64,000 bases of DNA, from NCBI RefSeq assembly GCF_021283305.1, contig NZ_JAJSOK010000025.1:38957-102956 (forward strand). The letters run 5' to 3'. Positions 41,275 to 49,975 of the stretch are shown piece after piece (position 1 is the stretch's first letter; each line of letters opens with the position of its first letter). A program made the translations under genes and the position numbers. Source of the DNA: Pseudonocardia kujensis (GTDB lineage Bacteria; Actinomycetota; Actinomycetes; Mycobacteriales; Pseudonocardiaceae). The notes beneath the pieces are model-generated. The model was not told the DNA's origin and searched no databases. It saw nothing but the letters and a program-made list of their open reading frames with translations.

Positions 41275-42392
41275 GCGGCCTCCCGCTGGCCGGCTACCGC
41301 GTCGTCAGCCTCGCGGAGCAGTACCCGGGCCCGTTCGCGACGCTGATCCTCGGCGACCTCGGCGCCGACGTCGTGCAGGTCGAGCGCCCGCAGGGCGGGG
41401 ATCCCTCGCGGATCTTCCCCGGGCACCACGCCGCGCTCAACCGCGGCAAGCGGTCCGTCGCGCTGGACCTCAAGACCACGGAGGGGTTCGACGCCTGCCG
41501 GGCCCTGGTCGAGGGGGCGGACGTGCTCCTGGAGGGGTTCCGGCCCGGTGTGCTCACCCGGCTGGGCCTCGACCCGGCGGAGCTGGCCGAGCGGAACCCG
41601 GGCCTGGTCGTCGTCTCGGTGTCGGGCTTCGGGCAGCACGGGCCCTACCGGGACCGGCCGGTGCACGACCTGTCGTTCCAGGCGGTGGCGGGCCTGCTCG
41701 ACCCGGACGCCCCGGTGGTCCCCCGGGTCGCACTGGCCGACGTGGCCGCGGGCCTGTTCTCCGCGGTCGCCGCGCTGACCGGGCTCGCCGGGCGCGTGCA
41801 CAGCGGCAGGGGCGGGCACTACGACGTCGGGATGTTCGACGCGCTCCTGTCGTTCGTGGCGACCCGGCTCGTGCCGGTCGCGAACGGGATGGCCCCGGAC
41901 GGCCTCGGCGGAGACCCCGGCTACGGGTTGTTCGCGACCGCCGACGGCCGCTGGATCTCGCTGTCCATCGCCTTCGAGGACCACTTCTGGCAGGCGCTGT
42001 GCGGCGTCCTCGGTCTCGGATCGCTCGGCGGGGTCCGCGCCCCGGAGCGGATCGCCCGCCGCGACGAGATCCGCGCGCTGCTCGCGGAGCGGATCGCGGC
42101 CGAGCCGCTGGCGCACTGGGAGGAGGTCCTGCCCGCGGCCGGGATCGCCTACGCCGCGGTGCAGGGTCTCGCCGATCTCGTCACGGACCCCCACGTTCAG
42201 GCCCGCGGGCTGCTGCAGGAGGTCGGCGGCCTGCGCCACCTGCGCCAGCCCCTCGTCGTCGACGGGTCGGCGCCCGGACCGCGCAGCGCCGTCCCCGCCC
42301 TCGGCGAGCACACCGCCGAGGTGCTGCGCGAGGCGGGCGTGGCCGAGAAGACGGTGGCCGCGAACGTGGCGAGACTCACCGGGCAGTATTAG
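41271..42392 (+). CDS. CaiB/BaiF family CoA-transferase
   Basis: A 373-residue class III CoA-transferase: YRVVSLAEQYPGPFATLILGDLGADVVQVERP, LNRGKRSVALDLKT, ADVLLEGFRPGV and the HDLSFQAVAG catalytic-Asp segment. It starts at a GTG overlapping the SDR stop and ends 4 bases before the TetR start. Together with the nearby ATP-dependent ligases it offers a second, ATP-free way to load CoA on the substrate acid. The last codons overlap a possible TetR site. Confidence 0.88.
   Translation: MSGLPLAGYRVVSLAEQYPGPFATLILGDLGADVVQVERPQGGDPSRIFPGHHAALNRGKRSVALDLKTTEGFDACRALVEGADVLLEGFRPGVLTRLGLDPAELAERNPGLVVVSVSGFGQHGPYRDRPVHDLSFQAVAGLLDPDAPVVPRVALADVAAGLFSAVAALTGLAGRVHSGRGGHYDVGMFDALLSFVATRLVPVANGMAPDGLGGDPGYGLFATADGRWISLSIAFEDHFWQALCGVLGLGSLGGVRAPERIARRDEIRALLAERIAAEPLAHWEEVLPAAGIAYAAVQGLADLVTDPHVQARGLLQEVGGLRHLRQPLVVDGSAPGPRSAVPALGEHTAEVLREAGVAEKTVAANVARLTGQY
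42374..42387. promoter_or_regulatory. Weak match to the cluster operator just upstream of tetR
   Basis: ACTCACCGGGCAGT keeps the ACT...CCG/CGG...AGT symmetry of the sites at 39603 and 49856 and ends 9 bases before the TetR start codon. It lies within the CoA-transferase coding sequence, so conservation could be coincidental. Confidence 0.3.
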
Positions 42393-42396
42393 CGCT

Positions 42397-42969
42397 ATGG
42401 CACGGGAACGGGCGACCGACACCACCGCACTCGTCGCGGCGGCGGCCGAGGTGTTCCGCCGCAAAGGCTACCGGAACGCGACGATCGACGACATCGCCGA
42501 GGCCGCGGGGATCTCCCGGCCCACGGTCTACAGGTACACCAAGAGCAAGCAGCAGCTCCTCGACCTGATGGTCGAGGAGATCACCACGGTCCTCGGCGCA
42601 GGCCTGGACGAGGTCCTGCACAGCACCGCGTCGCCAGAGGCCCGGCTCCGCCGGATGATCGCCGTGCACATCGAGGCCGCGGCGGCCAACCGGACCTTCT
42701 ACGCCATCGTGTTCAGCGAGGAGGTCGAGCTGTCCGAGCACGGACGGGCCACGTTCCGCGCCTGGGCGCACGAGCGCACCAAGGACTTCCGCGTGCTGCT
42801 CGACGACTGCGTCCCGCCGGACAGCGCCATCGACACCACGATCGCCGCCAACCTCGTGCTGTCGATGCTCGCGACCCTCTACCGTTGGTACGACCCCGCG
42901 GGCCCGGTCGAGCCTGCCGAGCTGTCCCAGCAGATCGAGCGGGTCCTCGGGGCCCTGTTCACCCGTTGA
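42397..42969 (+). CDS. TetR-family transcriptional regulator
   Basis: A 190-residue regulator with a standard N-terminal helix-turn-helix (YRNATIDDIAEAAGISRPTVYRYTKSKQQLL, about residues 25-55) and a helical ligand domain. It sits inside the plus-strand catabolic operon between the CoA-transferase and a second SDR. It is the only regulator in the 36.8-49.8 kb cluster, so it is the best candidate for binding the ACT(T/A)nnCnnTTAGT-type palindromes in the two main promoters, probably as an acyl-CoA-responsive repressor. Confidence 0.9.
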   Translation: MARERATDTTALVAAAAEVFRRKGYRNATIDDIAEAAGISRPTVYRYTKSKQQLLDLMVEEITTVLGAGLDEVLHSTASPEARLRRMIAVHIEAAAANRTFYAIVFSEEVELSEHGRATFRAWAHERTKDFRVLLDDCVPPDSAIDTTIAANLVLSMLATLYRWYDPAGPVEPAELSQQIERVLGALFTR

Positions 42970-43021
42970 CCGCTGTCGGCGCGCCCCGCACGACCTGCAC
43001 CCATCCCTCCAGGAGACACCC

Positions 43022-43846
43022 GTGAAACCAGCCCTGTCGGGCCGCACGATCGTCATGTCCGGCGGCAGCCGGGGAATCGGCCTCGCCATCGCCGTGGCGG
43101 CCGCCCGCCAGGGTGCGAACGCCGTCCTGCTCGCCAAGACCGACCAGCCCGATCCCCGGCTGCCCGGCACGGTGCACACCGCCGTGGCCGAGATCGAAGC
43201 GGCCGGCGGCCAGGCGGTCGCGGTGGTCGGGGACGTCCGCGTCGAGGAGGACGTCGAGCGGGCGGTGGCCACGGCCGTCGAGCGCTTCGGCGGGGTCGAC
43301 GTCGTCGTGAACAACGCCAGCGCGCTGAACCTGTCGGGGACCGAGGAGCTCCCGGTCAAGCGGTTCGACCTCATGCAGCAGATCAACTCGCGGGGGACGT
43401 TCCTGCTGACCCGCGCCGCAGTGCCGCACCTGCGCAAGTCCGACCGGCCGCGCGTGCTGACCCTGTCCCCGCCGCTCAACCTCGCGCCGCACTGGCTCGG
43501 CAAGTTCCCCGCGTACATGCTGTCCAAGTACGGCATGACGCTGCTGACGCTGGGCTGGGCGGCCGAGTTCGCCGACGAGGGCATCGCCGCGAACTGCCTG
43601 TGGCCGCAGACCACGATCGCCACCGCCGCCGTGGTCAACCTGCTCGGCGGCGAGGAGGCGGGCTCCCGGGCCCGCTCGCCGGAGATCATGGCCGACGCCG
43701 CGCTCGCGGTCCTCGGCCTGCCGGCGGAGCGGACCGGCGAGACGTTCATCGACGTCGACGTCCTGGCCGAGGCCGGGATCACCGACCTCTCGCCCTACAG
43801 CAACGGGGACGAGCTCGAGCTGGACCTCTTCGTCGACCCCCGCTGA
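43022..43846 (+). CDS. SDR-family oxidoreductase, HSDL2-like
   Basis: A 274-residue short-chain dehydrogenase. TIVMSGGSRGIGLAIAVAAARQGANAVLLAKT and VVNNASALNL, the YMLSK Tyr-Lys pair and the WPQTTIATAAVVNL segment follow the hydroxysteroid-dehydrogenase-like protein 2 (HSDL2) group. The start is a GTG with AGGAGACACC upstream. It is the last gene of the plus-strand operon and converges on the crotonase gene of the other operon. The substrate is unknown. Confidence 0.87.
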   Translation: MKPALSGRTIVMSGGSRGIGLAIAVAAARQGANAVLLAKTDQPDPRLPGTVHTAVAEIEAAGGQAVAVVGDVRVEEDVERAVATAVERFGGVDVVVNNASALNLSGTEELPVKRFDLMQQINSRGTFLLTRAAVPHLRKSDRPRVLTLSPPLNLAPHWLGKFPAYMLSKYGMTLLTLGWAAEFADEGIAANCLWPQTTIATAAVVNLLGGEEAGSRARSPEIMADAALAVLGLPAERTGETFIDVDVLAEAGITDLSPYSNGDELELDLFVDPR

Positions 43847-43853
43847 CCCGCGG

Positions 43854-43891
43854 CGCGGTGCCCTCCCACGCACGGCGGGAAGGGCACCGCG
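43854..43891. terminator. Bidirectional terminator hairpin between convergent operons
   Basis: CGCGGTGCCCT (43854-43864) pairs with AGGGCACCGCG (43881-43891), extendable inward by CCC/GGG. It fills the 58-base gap between two converging genes. Confidence 0.75.
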
Positions 43892-43904
43892 GCCGCAGGC
43901 CGGC

Positions 43905-44645
43905 CTACACCCCCAGCTTGGCGCGGACGCAGCCCAGCTGGCCGAGGGCGGCCAGGTGCAGGCTCCGCTCCCGGTCCGGCTCCCGGGTCGCGGCCTTCGC
44001 CCACGCGAGCGCGGTGCGCGGGGCGCGGGCCAGGGCCTCGGCGTAGGCCGTCGCCTCCGGCCCGACCGCCTCGGCCGGCACCGCCCGCAGTGCCAGCCCG
44101 AGCTCCTCGGCCTCCTTGCCGGTGAAGGCACGGGCGGTGAGGATCAGGTCCAGGGCCTTCTCGAGCCCGAGCAGGCGCGGCAGGTCGGCCGTCGCCCCGA
44201 GGTCCGGGACCACGCCGAGGCCGACCTCGGCGACGGCGAGCGTCGCGTCGTCCGCCACGAAGCGGACGTCACAGGCCAGGGCGAGCTGCAGGCCGGCCCC
44301 GATCGCGACCCCGTGCACGGCGGCGACCACCGGGAACGGTGCCTCTGCGATCCACCCGAAGGCGTGCTGTGCCTCGGCGATCAACGCCTGCGCCGCCGCG
44401 TCGGCGGCTCCGGCGACCCGGTGCAGGAACCCTCCGGGTTCGAGCTCCGCCAGGTCCAGCCCGGAGCTGAACGACGGCCCCTCGCCCAGGAGGACGGCCG
44501 CCCGGACGTCTTGGTCGGCGGACAGCTGGGCACCGGCGGCGTGCAGCTCCGCCCAGAGCTGCGGACCCTGCGCGTTGTGCCGCTCGGGGCGGGCGAGGAC
44601 GATCCGGGCGACGGGCCCGGACCGCTCGACCCTCAGCACGCTCAC
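43905..44645 (-). CDS. Crotonase-family protein, dienoyl-CoA isomerase-like
   Basis: A 246-residue crotonase: LLGEGPSFSSGLDLAEL and VHGVAIGAGLQLALACDVRFV are the oxyanion-hole segments. The active-site region VAEVGLGVVPDLGATADLPRLLG has acidic residues arranged as in delta3,5-dienoyl-CoA isomerases (EVGL...D-GA). The GTG start overlaps the thiolase stop (GTGA). It is the last gene of the six-gene minus-strand operon. Confidence 0.87.
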   Translation of the reverse strand: MSVLRVERSGPVARIVLARPERHNAQGPQLWAELHAAGAQLSADQDVRAAVLLGEGPSFSSGLDLAELEPGGFLHRVAGAADAAAQALIAEAQHAFGWIAEAPFPVVAAVHGVAIGAGLQLALACDVRFVADDATLAVAEVGLGVVPDLGATADLPRLLGLEKALDLILTARAFTGKEAEELGLALRAVPAEAVGPEATAYAEALARAPRTALAWAKAATREPDRERSLHLAALGQLGCVRAKLGV

Positions 44646-45823
44646 GCCGCTCCCACGATCGTCACCGAGGCGGCGGCGGCGTCGGGACCGATGTAGCCCC
44701 CGGCGTTCTCCGCGAGCCCGATGCGCGCTCCCTCGACCTGCCGCGCCCCGCACCGCCCGCGGACCTGGTCGACGAGCTCCACGAGCTGGCCGAGCCCGGT
44801 CGCGCCGACCGGATGCCCCTTGCTGCCGAGGCCCCCGCTGGGGTTGATCGGCAGGGCGCCCCCGAGGGTCGTGGTCCCGTCGCGCAGCAGGGCCGGGGCC
44901 TCGCCCGGCTTGCAGAGCCCGAGCTCCTCCATGACGATCAGCTCGGCGGGGGAGGCGGCGTCGTGGCACTCCACCACGTCGAGGTCCTCGGGCCCCAGCC
45001 CGGCCATCGCGTAGGCGCGGCGGGCGGTGTCCGGCACGAGCTCGCCGTAGACGCCGGGGCGGGCCGCCCCGATCACCGTGGCCAGCAGCCGCACCGGCTC
45101 CGCGCCCCAGCGGGCGGCGATCTCGGGCGTGGTGATCACCGCGGCGGCGGCGCCGTCGGACATCGGCGCGCACATCGGCAGCGTCAGGTCACCGCTGATC
45201 GCGCGGGCGCCCAGCACCTCCTCGACGGTGAGGACGCCGCCGTACTGCGCCTTCGGGTTCAGCGCGCCGTGGGCGTGGTTCTTCACCGCTACCTGGGCGA
45301 AGTCCGCCTGCGTGGCGTCGGTCCGCTCGCGGTACCAGCGCGCGAAGCGGGCGTAGATGTCCATGAACACCGAGCCGGTGCCGGCATCGCCGAGGTCGGC
45401 CTTGATCTCGTCGAGCCGGTCCTGGTCCAGGGCCGCGGTCATCACCGCGAACGCCCGGCTCTTGTCCACGTGGTTGAGCTTCTCGGCGCCGATCGCGACG
45501 GCGACGTCGACCTGGCCCGCCGCGACGGCCAGCCACGCCTGGTTGACGGCCGTGGACCCGGACGCGCAGGCGTTCTCGACATTGATCAGCGGGATGCCTT
45601 CCAGGCCGCTGCCGCGCACGGCGTGCTGCCCGCGGACCGACTCCTGGCCGTGGATGAGCCCGGCGCCGCTGTTGCTGTAGTAGACGATCCGCGCAGCGTC
45701 CGGGGTGGCACCGGCGTCGGCGAGGGCCGCGCCGGTGGCCTCGGTGACGAGCGAGGCGAAGGTGCGGTCGAGGAAGCGCCCGAAACGGGTCATGCCCACC
45801 CCGGCGATGACGACGTCCCTCAT
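44642..45823 (-). CDS. SCP2-type thiolase / lipid-transfer-protein-like acyl-CoA C-C lyase
   Basis: A 393-residue thiolase-fold protein. The nucleophile Cys86 is in NVENACASGS, a His in VVECHDAASPAE, and the second His in GSKGHPVGATG. The usual second catalytic Cys (CGGG motif near the C-terminus) is replaced: the sequence reads LAENAGGYIG. Proteins of this kind (SCP-x/DitF/Ltp2-like) can act as thiolases or as retro-aldolases on branched beta-hydroxyacyl-CoA, the latter usually needing a DUF35 partner, which is not seen here. It overlaps the SnoaL-like gene by 4 bases. Confidence 0.88.
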   Translation of the reverse strand: MRDVVIAGVGMTRFGRFLDRTFASLVTEATGAALADAGATPDAARIVYYSNSGAGLIHGQESVRGQHAVRGSGLEGIPLINVENACASGSTAVNQAWLAVAAGQVDVAVAIGAEKLNHVDKSRAFAVMTAALDQDRLDEIKADLGDAGTGSVFMDIYARFARWYRERTDATQADFAQVAVKNHAHGALNPKAQYGGVLTVEEVLGARAISGDLTLPMCAPMSDGAAAAVITTPEIAARWGAEPVRLLATVIGAARPGVYGELVPDTARRAYAMAGLGPEDLDVVECHDAASPAELIVMEELGLCKPGEAPALLRDGTTTLGGALPINPSGGLGSKGHPVGATGLGQLVELVDQVRGRCGARQVEGARIGLAENAGGYIGPDAAAASVTIVGAA

Positions 45824-46224
45824 GCCGCGGCCACCAGGGGCAGCGCCGGCGTGCCGAGCGTCGGGGCGAGGCGGTTCTGCAGGGCGACCACGCCGTCGAG
45901 CGGGCGGGCCAGGACGGTCACGGAGCGGACCCGACCCGCCTCGTCGAACGCCACGTAGTCGATGGCCTCGATCGGCTGGGTGCCGACCTTCCCGGTGAGA
46001 TGCACCGCGGAGTGGTTCTCGCCGACCAGGACCTCGCCGAAGGCCAGGTCGTCGACGATGCCGCCGATCAGCCCGAGCACTCCGGCGACGGGCCCCGCCC
46101 CGACGATCGGGTCGGCGAGGATCGGGCTGTGCAGCACCGCGTCCGCGGCCAGCACCTCCCGCATCCGCTCCGGGTCTGTGCTGTGCACCGCGTCCAGGAA
46201 TGCGGTGAGCGGCTCGTCGGCCAT
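45820..46224 (-). CDS. SnoaL-like / NTF2-fold polyketide-cyclase-like protein
   Basis: A 134-residue protein with the NTF2-fold layout: an N-terminal helix (PLTAFLDAVHSTDPERMREVLAADAVLHSPI), then a curved beta sheet (EVLVGENHSAVHLTGKV, EAIDYVAFDEAGRVRSVTVLARP). Such domains serve as isomerases, dehydratases or small-ligand binders. It lies between the ligase and the thiolase, overlapping the latter. Hydratase or isomerase activity on the CoA ester is a reasonable guess only. Confidence 0.8.
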   Translation of the reverse strand: MADEPLTAFLDAVHSTDPERMREVLAADAVLHSPILADPIVGAGPVAGVLGLIGGIVDDLAFGEVLVGENHSAVHLTGKVGTQPIEAIDYVAFDEAGRVRSVTVLARPLDGVVALQNRLAPTLGTPALPLVAAA

Positions 46225-46252
46225 GGGTGTGGTTCCTCTCGTCGGTGGGGGC

Positions 46253-47812
46253 TCAGTTGACCTGGCGGTCCCGACCGGCCCAGGTCAGGTCGCGCAGGAC
46301 CTTCTTGTCGATCTTCCCGACCGCCGTCGTCGGGAGCTCCGGGACGAAGACGACGGACTTGGGCGCGTGGACCGGCCCCTTCTGCCGCCGGACGAGGGCG
46401 ATCAGCTCGTCCGCCGTCGCGGTCGCCTCCCGGCGCAGCACGACGTAGGCACGCACCGCCTCGCCCCAGCGGTCGTCCGGTACCCCGACCACCGCGGCGC
46501 CGGCGACGCCGGGATGCCCGGTGAGGACGTCCTCGACCTCGCGGGGGTAGACGTTGAAGCCGCCGGTGATCACCATGTCCTTCGCCCGGTCGACGATGTG
46601 CAGGAAGCCGCGCTCGTCGAACCGCCCGATGTCCCCGGTGTGCAGCCAGCCGCCCCGCAGGGCCTGCGCCGTCTCCTCGGGCAGGTGCAGGTACCCGGTC
46701 ATCACCGCCCGGGACCGCAGGACGATCTCGCCCGGCTCGCCGGACGGCACCTCCCGGCCCTCGGCATCGTGCAGCTGCAGCCGGACCCCGACCGCAGGGC
46801 GCCCGCAGGAGGTCAGTTGACCGGGAATGTGCTCGTCGGGCCGCAGCGAGGAGATGAAACCGCCCGACTCGGTCTGCCCGTACCCCTGCAGCAGCACGGG
46901 GCCGAAGACCTCCTGGGCCTCCTGGACGAGGGCCGGGGAGGCGGGCGCCGCCCCGTAGGCGAAGGTGCGCAGCGCGCCGAGGTCGTACGTGCCGTGCCGG
47001 GCGGTCTCCACGAGGGCACCGAGCATCGTCGGCACGCCGAAGGCGTAGCTGATGTGCTCGTCCTGCACCGTCCGCAGGAAGGCCTCGGGGTCGAAGGCCT
47101 CGTGCAGCACCACGCACCCGCCGCGCAACAGGGTCGGCAGCAGCGGGAGCACCGCGGCGTGGGTGATCGGCGCCGCGGCGAGGTAGCGCGGCTGCTCGGG
47201 CACGCCGTACGAGGCCAGCCAGGACAACGCCTGCTGGGTGAGGGCCCGCTGCGGGAGCATGACGCCCTTGGGTCGCCCCGTGGTGCCGCCGGTGTACTGC
47301 AGCCACGCGGTGTCCTCGGGCTCGATCGCCGGGTCCCGGACCAGGCGCCCGCCGCTCTCGGCAGCACAGGCCTCCCGGACGTCGCGGCCGAGCTCCGAGG
47401 GACCGATGGTCAGCACCGTGTGCACGCTCGGCGCGCGCTCGCTGACCGCGGCCCCGACCTCGGCGAAGCGCGGGTGGACGAGGAGCAGCGCCACCCCGGC
47501 GTCGTCGCAGAGTCGGACGTGGTCGTCGACTGAACCCAACGGGTGCAGCCCGCTGAACGAGGCCCCCACCAGGTACGCGGCGGCCTGGAGCAGCCAGGCC
47601 TCGGGCGCGTTCGGGCTGAGCGCCGCGACCGCCGAGCCCCGTCCGACCCCGTGCCGGGCCAGCACCTGCACGAGGCGGGCGGTGAAGTCCTTCGCCTCGG
47701 CGTAGGTCAGCCGGCGGTCCCCGTGGACGAAGGCCTCCCGGTCGCCGTGACGCTCGAAGGCCTCCACGATCAGGTCGGCGTAGAGAGCGCCCTCCGACGC
47801 GGCGGGACTCAT
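46253..47812 (-). CDS. Fatty-acid/aromatic acid-CoA ligase (FadD-like), second paralogue
   Basis: A 519-residue AMP-forming acyl-CoA synthetase with P-loop YTGGTTGRPKGVML, YGQTESGGF, GWLHTGDIG, the hinge VDRAKDMVITGGFNVYPREVE and the catalytic Lys in AVGKIDKKVL. It is strongly similar across its length to the ligase at 37962-39533. The start ATG overlaps the LLM gene stop (ATGA); a much longer frame upstream is only an out-of-frame reading of the LLM gene. Two paralogues under one regulator suggest two related acids or successive chain-shortened acids. Confidence 0.9.
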   Translation of the reverse strand: MSPAASEGALYADLIVEAFERHGDREAFVHGDRRLTYAEAKDFTARLVQVLARHGVGRGSAVAALSPNAPEAWLLQAAAYLVGASFSGLHPLGSVDDHVRLCDDAGVALLLVHPRFAEVGAAVSERAPSVHTVLTIGPSELGRDVREACAAESGGRLVRDPAIEPEDTAWLQYTGGTTGRPKGVMLPQRALTQQALSWLASYGVPEQPRYLAAAPITHAAVLPLLPTLLRGGCVVLHEAFDPEAFLRTVQDEHISYAFGVPTMLGALVETARHGTYDLGALRTFAYGAAPASPALVQEAQEVFGPVLLQGYGQTESGGFISSLRPDEHIPGQLTSCGRPAVGVRLQLHDAEGREVPSGEPGEIVLRSRAVMTGYLHLPEETAQALRGGWLHTGDIGRFDERGFLHIVDRAKDMVITGGFNVYPREVEDVLTGHPGVAGAAVVGVPDDRWGEAVRAYVVLRREATATADELIALVRRQKGPVHAPKSVVFVPELPTTAVGKIDKKVLRDLTWAGRDRQVN

Positions 47813-48834
47813 CGCGTGCTCGCCAGTGCCTCGAGCAGGGCGGCCCGGTCGCCGAACGGCGCCACGATCATGGTGTCGACTCCTGCGGACTCGTATGCGG
47901 CGAGCTTCTTCTCCAGCGTCGCTGGGGTGGCCGCGAGCGACACCAGGTCGATCAGCTCGGGAGTCAGGGCGGCCTCGGCGCCCGTCCGGTCGCCGGCCAG
48001 GAACCGCTCCTGGCAGGCGAGGGCACTGGCGGCGTGGCCGTAGCGCACGGCGAGCTCGGTGTAGAAGTTCTTGTCCTTGGCGCCCATGCCGCCCAGGTAG
48101 AGCGCGATCATGGGCCGGACCAGGTCGTGTGCGACGTCTAGGTCGGCGTGGAGCGCCGCCGGCACGGTGGGGGCGATTGTCATCTCGGCCCGGTTCCGCC
48201 CGGCCTTGGCCAGCCCCCGCAGCAGGGGCTCGACGAGCATGTCGGCGTGGTCCGGGCTGAACAGGAACGGCAGCCATCCGTCGGCGATCTCGCCGCACTG
48301 TTCCACGGTGCGGGGCCCGCTCACTCCCAGGTAGATCGGGATCCGCTGCTGGACGGGACCGCCGCCGAGCATCTTGAGCTCCTTGCCGAGCCCGAGACCT
48401 CCCCTGGTCGGGATCGTCCACTCGCGGCCCTGGTAGGACAGCCGATCTCCGCTGCACGCCAGCCGGATGATCTCGACGTACTCGCGGGTACGCCGCAAGG
48501 GTGCGGTGAACGGGACCCCGTACCAGCCCTCGGACACCTGGGGCCCGGACAGCCCGAGGCCCAGCAGGACGCGCCCGCCCGAGATCCGGTCGAGGGTTGC
48601 GGCGGCGGTGGCCGCTGCCGCCGGCTGCCGGGCCGGGATCTGCAGGATCCCGGTGCCGAGCCGGATCTGCTCGGTCACCGCGGAGAGCGCGCCCAGGAGT
48701 GCGACCGCCTCCTGCCCGTACCCCTCGGCGACCCACACCGAGTCGAACCCGAGCCCGTCCGCCGAGCGCGCCAGCGCGACCTGCTCGTCGTAGGTGAACC
48801 AGGGCCAGTAAGCGACGGACACGCCGAAGCGCAT
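47809..48834 (-). CDS. LLM-class F420-dependent oxidoreductase
   Basis: A 341-residue luciferase-like protein: MRFGVSVAYWPWFTYDEQVALARSADGLGFDSVWVAEGYGQ, IRLGTGILQIPARQPAAAATAAATLDRISGGRVLLGLGLSGPQVSEG, and IYLGVSGPRTVEQCGEIADGWLP. This pattern is that of actinobacterial F420-dependent oxidoreductases (MSMEG-type), which reduce or oxidise activated alkenes, alcohols or CoA esters. It lies 15 bases from the quinone oxidoreductase gene and overlaps the ligase, so all are co-expressed. Confidence 0.87.
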   Translation of the reverse strand: MRFGVSVAYWPWFTYDEQVALARSADGLGFDSVWVAEGYGQEAVALLGALSAVTEQIRLGTGILQIPARQPAAAATAAATLDRISGGRVLLGLGLSGPQVSEGWYGVPFTAPLRRTREYVEIIRLACSGDRLSYQGREWTIPTRGGLGLGKELKMLGGGPVQQRIPIYLGVSGPRTVEQCGEIADGWLPFLFSPDHADMLVEPLLRGLAKAGRNRAEMTIAPTVPAALHADLDVAHDLVRPMIALYLGGMGAKDKNFYTELAVRYGHAASALACQERFLAGDRTGAEAALTPELIDLVSLAATPATLEKKLAAYESAGVDTMIVAPFGDRAALLEALASTR

Positions 48835-48849
48835 GGTGTGCCTCCGATG

Positions 48850-49818
48850 TCAGGGTTGGACGACGACCTTGCCGAGTGCCCGCCGTTCGTCGACGACGGC
48901 CAGGGCATCGGCCGCCTGCTGCAGTGGGAACATCCCGCCCACCACGGGAGCCACCGCGCCCCGCCGGATCTGGGGCACGAGGTCGGCCCACTGGCCGGCG
49001 ACGAAACCGGGCACCGTGAACGCGGGGCCGCCCCACCCGACCCCGCGGACGTCGGTGTTGGTCAGCAGGAGCCGGTTGACCTTCACCGTCGGGATCTGCC
49101 CCGCGGTGAACCCGACGACGAGCAGTCGGCCGCCCCGGGGGTGCAGGCAGCGCAGGGAGTCGGTGAAGCGATTGCCGCCGACCGGGTCGACCAGCACGTC
49201 GACCCCGCGGCCGCTCGTGAGCTCGGCGACCTGGGACCGGAAGTCGGCGGCGTCGACCACCTGGTCCGCCCCGAGCTTGCGGGCGAGCTCACCCTTCTCC
49301 GGCGTGGAGGTAACGGCGATGACCCGGGCCCCGTGCGCGGCCGCCAGCTGCACCGTCGCGCTGCCCACCCCGCCGCTCGCACCGTGCACCAGCACGGTCT
49401 CGCCGGGCTGCAGCCCACCGCGCTCGTGCAGCGCGAAGTGCGCAGTGAGGTAGTTGGTGGGCAGACAGGCGCCTTCGGCGAAGCCCAGCACGTCCGGCAG
49501 CGACAGGACCAGGTGCGCCGGGACGGCCACCAACTCGGCGAACGCCCCGATCCGCATCAGCGCGACCACCCGGTCCCCCGGTTCCAGCCCGGACGACGGA
49601 GGGGCGCTGCGGACGATCCCGGCGCACTCGCCGCCGAGCGTGAACGGCGGCTCGACCCGATGCTGGTAGAGCCCGCGCGTGTGCAGCACATCGGGGAACG
49701 CCACCCCCGCCGCCCGCACCTCGATCACCACGTCCTCCGGCCCGGCGGCCGGATCGGCGACATCGCGGCAGCGGACGGCCGCCGGCCCGTGGAACCCCAC
49801 AACCTGAACTGCACGCAC
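48850..49818 (-). CDS. NADPH:quinone oxidoreductase / zinc-free MDR enoyl reductase
   Basis: A 322-residue medium-chain reductase: VEPPFTLGGECAGIV, ETVLVHGASGGVGSATVQLAAAHGARVIAV (NADPH Rossmann loop), GVDVLVDPVGGNRF, and a C-terminus GKVVVQP. It has no structural zinc cysteines. The GTG at 49818 begins VRAVQVVGF; a start 126 bases further upstream would run over the promoter motif. It is the first gene of the six-gene minus-strand operon, 38 bases downstream of the shared operator motif. Likely role: reduction of an enone or enoyl-CoA intermediate. Confidence 0.88.
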   Translation of the reverse strand: MRAVQVVGFHGPAAVRCRDVADPAAGPEDVVIEVRAAGVAFPDVLHTRGLYQHRVEPPFTLGGECAGIVRSAPPSSGLEPGDRVVALMRIGAFAELVAVPAHLVLSLPDVLGFAEGACLPTNYLTAHFALHERGGLQPGETVLVHGASGGVGSATVQLAAAHGARVIAVTSTPEKGELARKLGADQVVDAADFRSQVAELTSGRGVDVLVDPVGGNRFTDSLRCLHPRGGRLLVVGFTAGQIPTVKVNRLLLTNTDVRGVGWGGPAFTVPGFVAGQWADLVPQIRRGAVAPVVGGMFPLQQAADALAVVDERRALGKVVVQP

Positions 49819-49855
49819 CGCGAGTCTCCCGTCGTCTCCCCGAGCATGCGGGATA

Positions 49856-49879
49856 ACTAATCGGTAAGTCAAGATTGTG
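49856..49879. promoter_or_regulatory. Shared promoter/operator motif of the TetR-centred cluster (site 2)
   Basis: ACTAATCGGTAAGT (49856-49869) fits the symmetric pattern ACTWAYCGRTWAGT and overlaps AAGTCAAGATTGTG (49866-49879), the exact complement of the CACAATCTTGACTT block upstream of the crotonase operon at 39593. Read toward the quinone oxidoreductase gene, order and spacing match site 1. Confidence 0.7.
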
Positions 49880-49975
49880 CCTGAATCGCGCGTCACCTCG
49901 TGCGGCGGTAAATCGTTACTGACCAAGCAAGCAACTATGCCCACCTGAAGGCGGGCGGAAGGAGACCGGAACTCG

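Noticed and set aside
46253..49036. A 927-codon frame that appears to fuse an Arg/Gly/Pro-rich region with an acyl-CoA ligase
   Set aside because: The first about 400 codons are an out-of-frame reading of the LLM gene on the same strand; the ligase starts at 47812 with an ATGA overlap.
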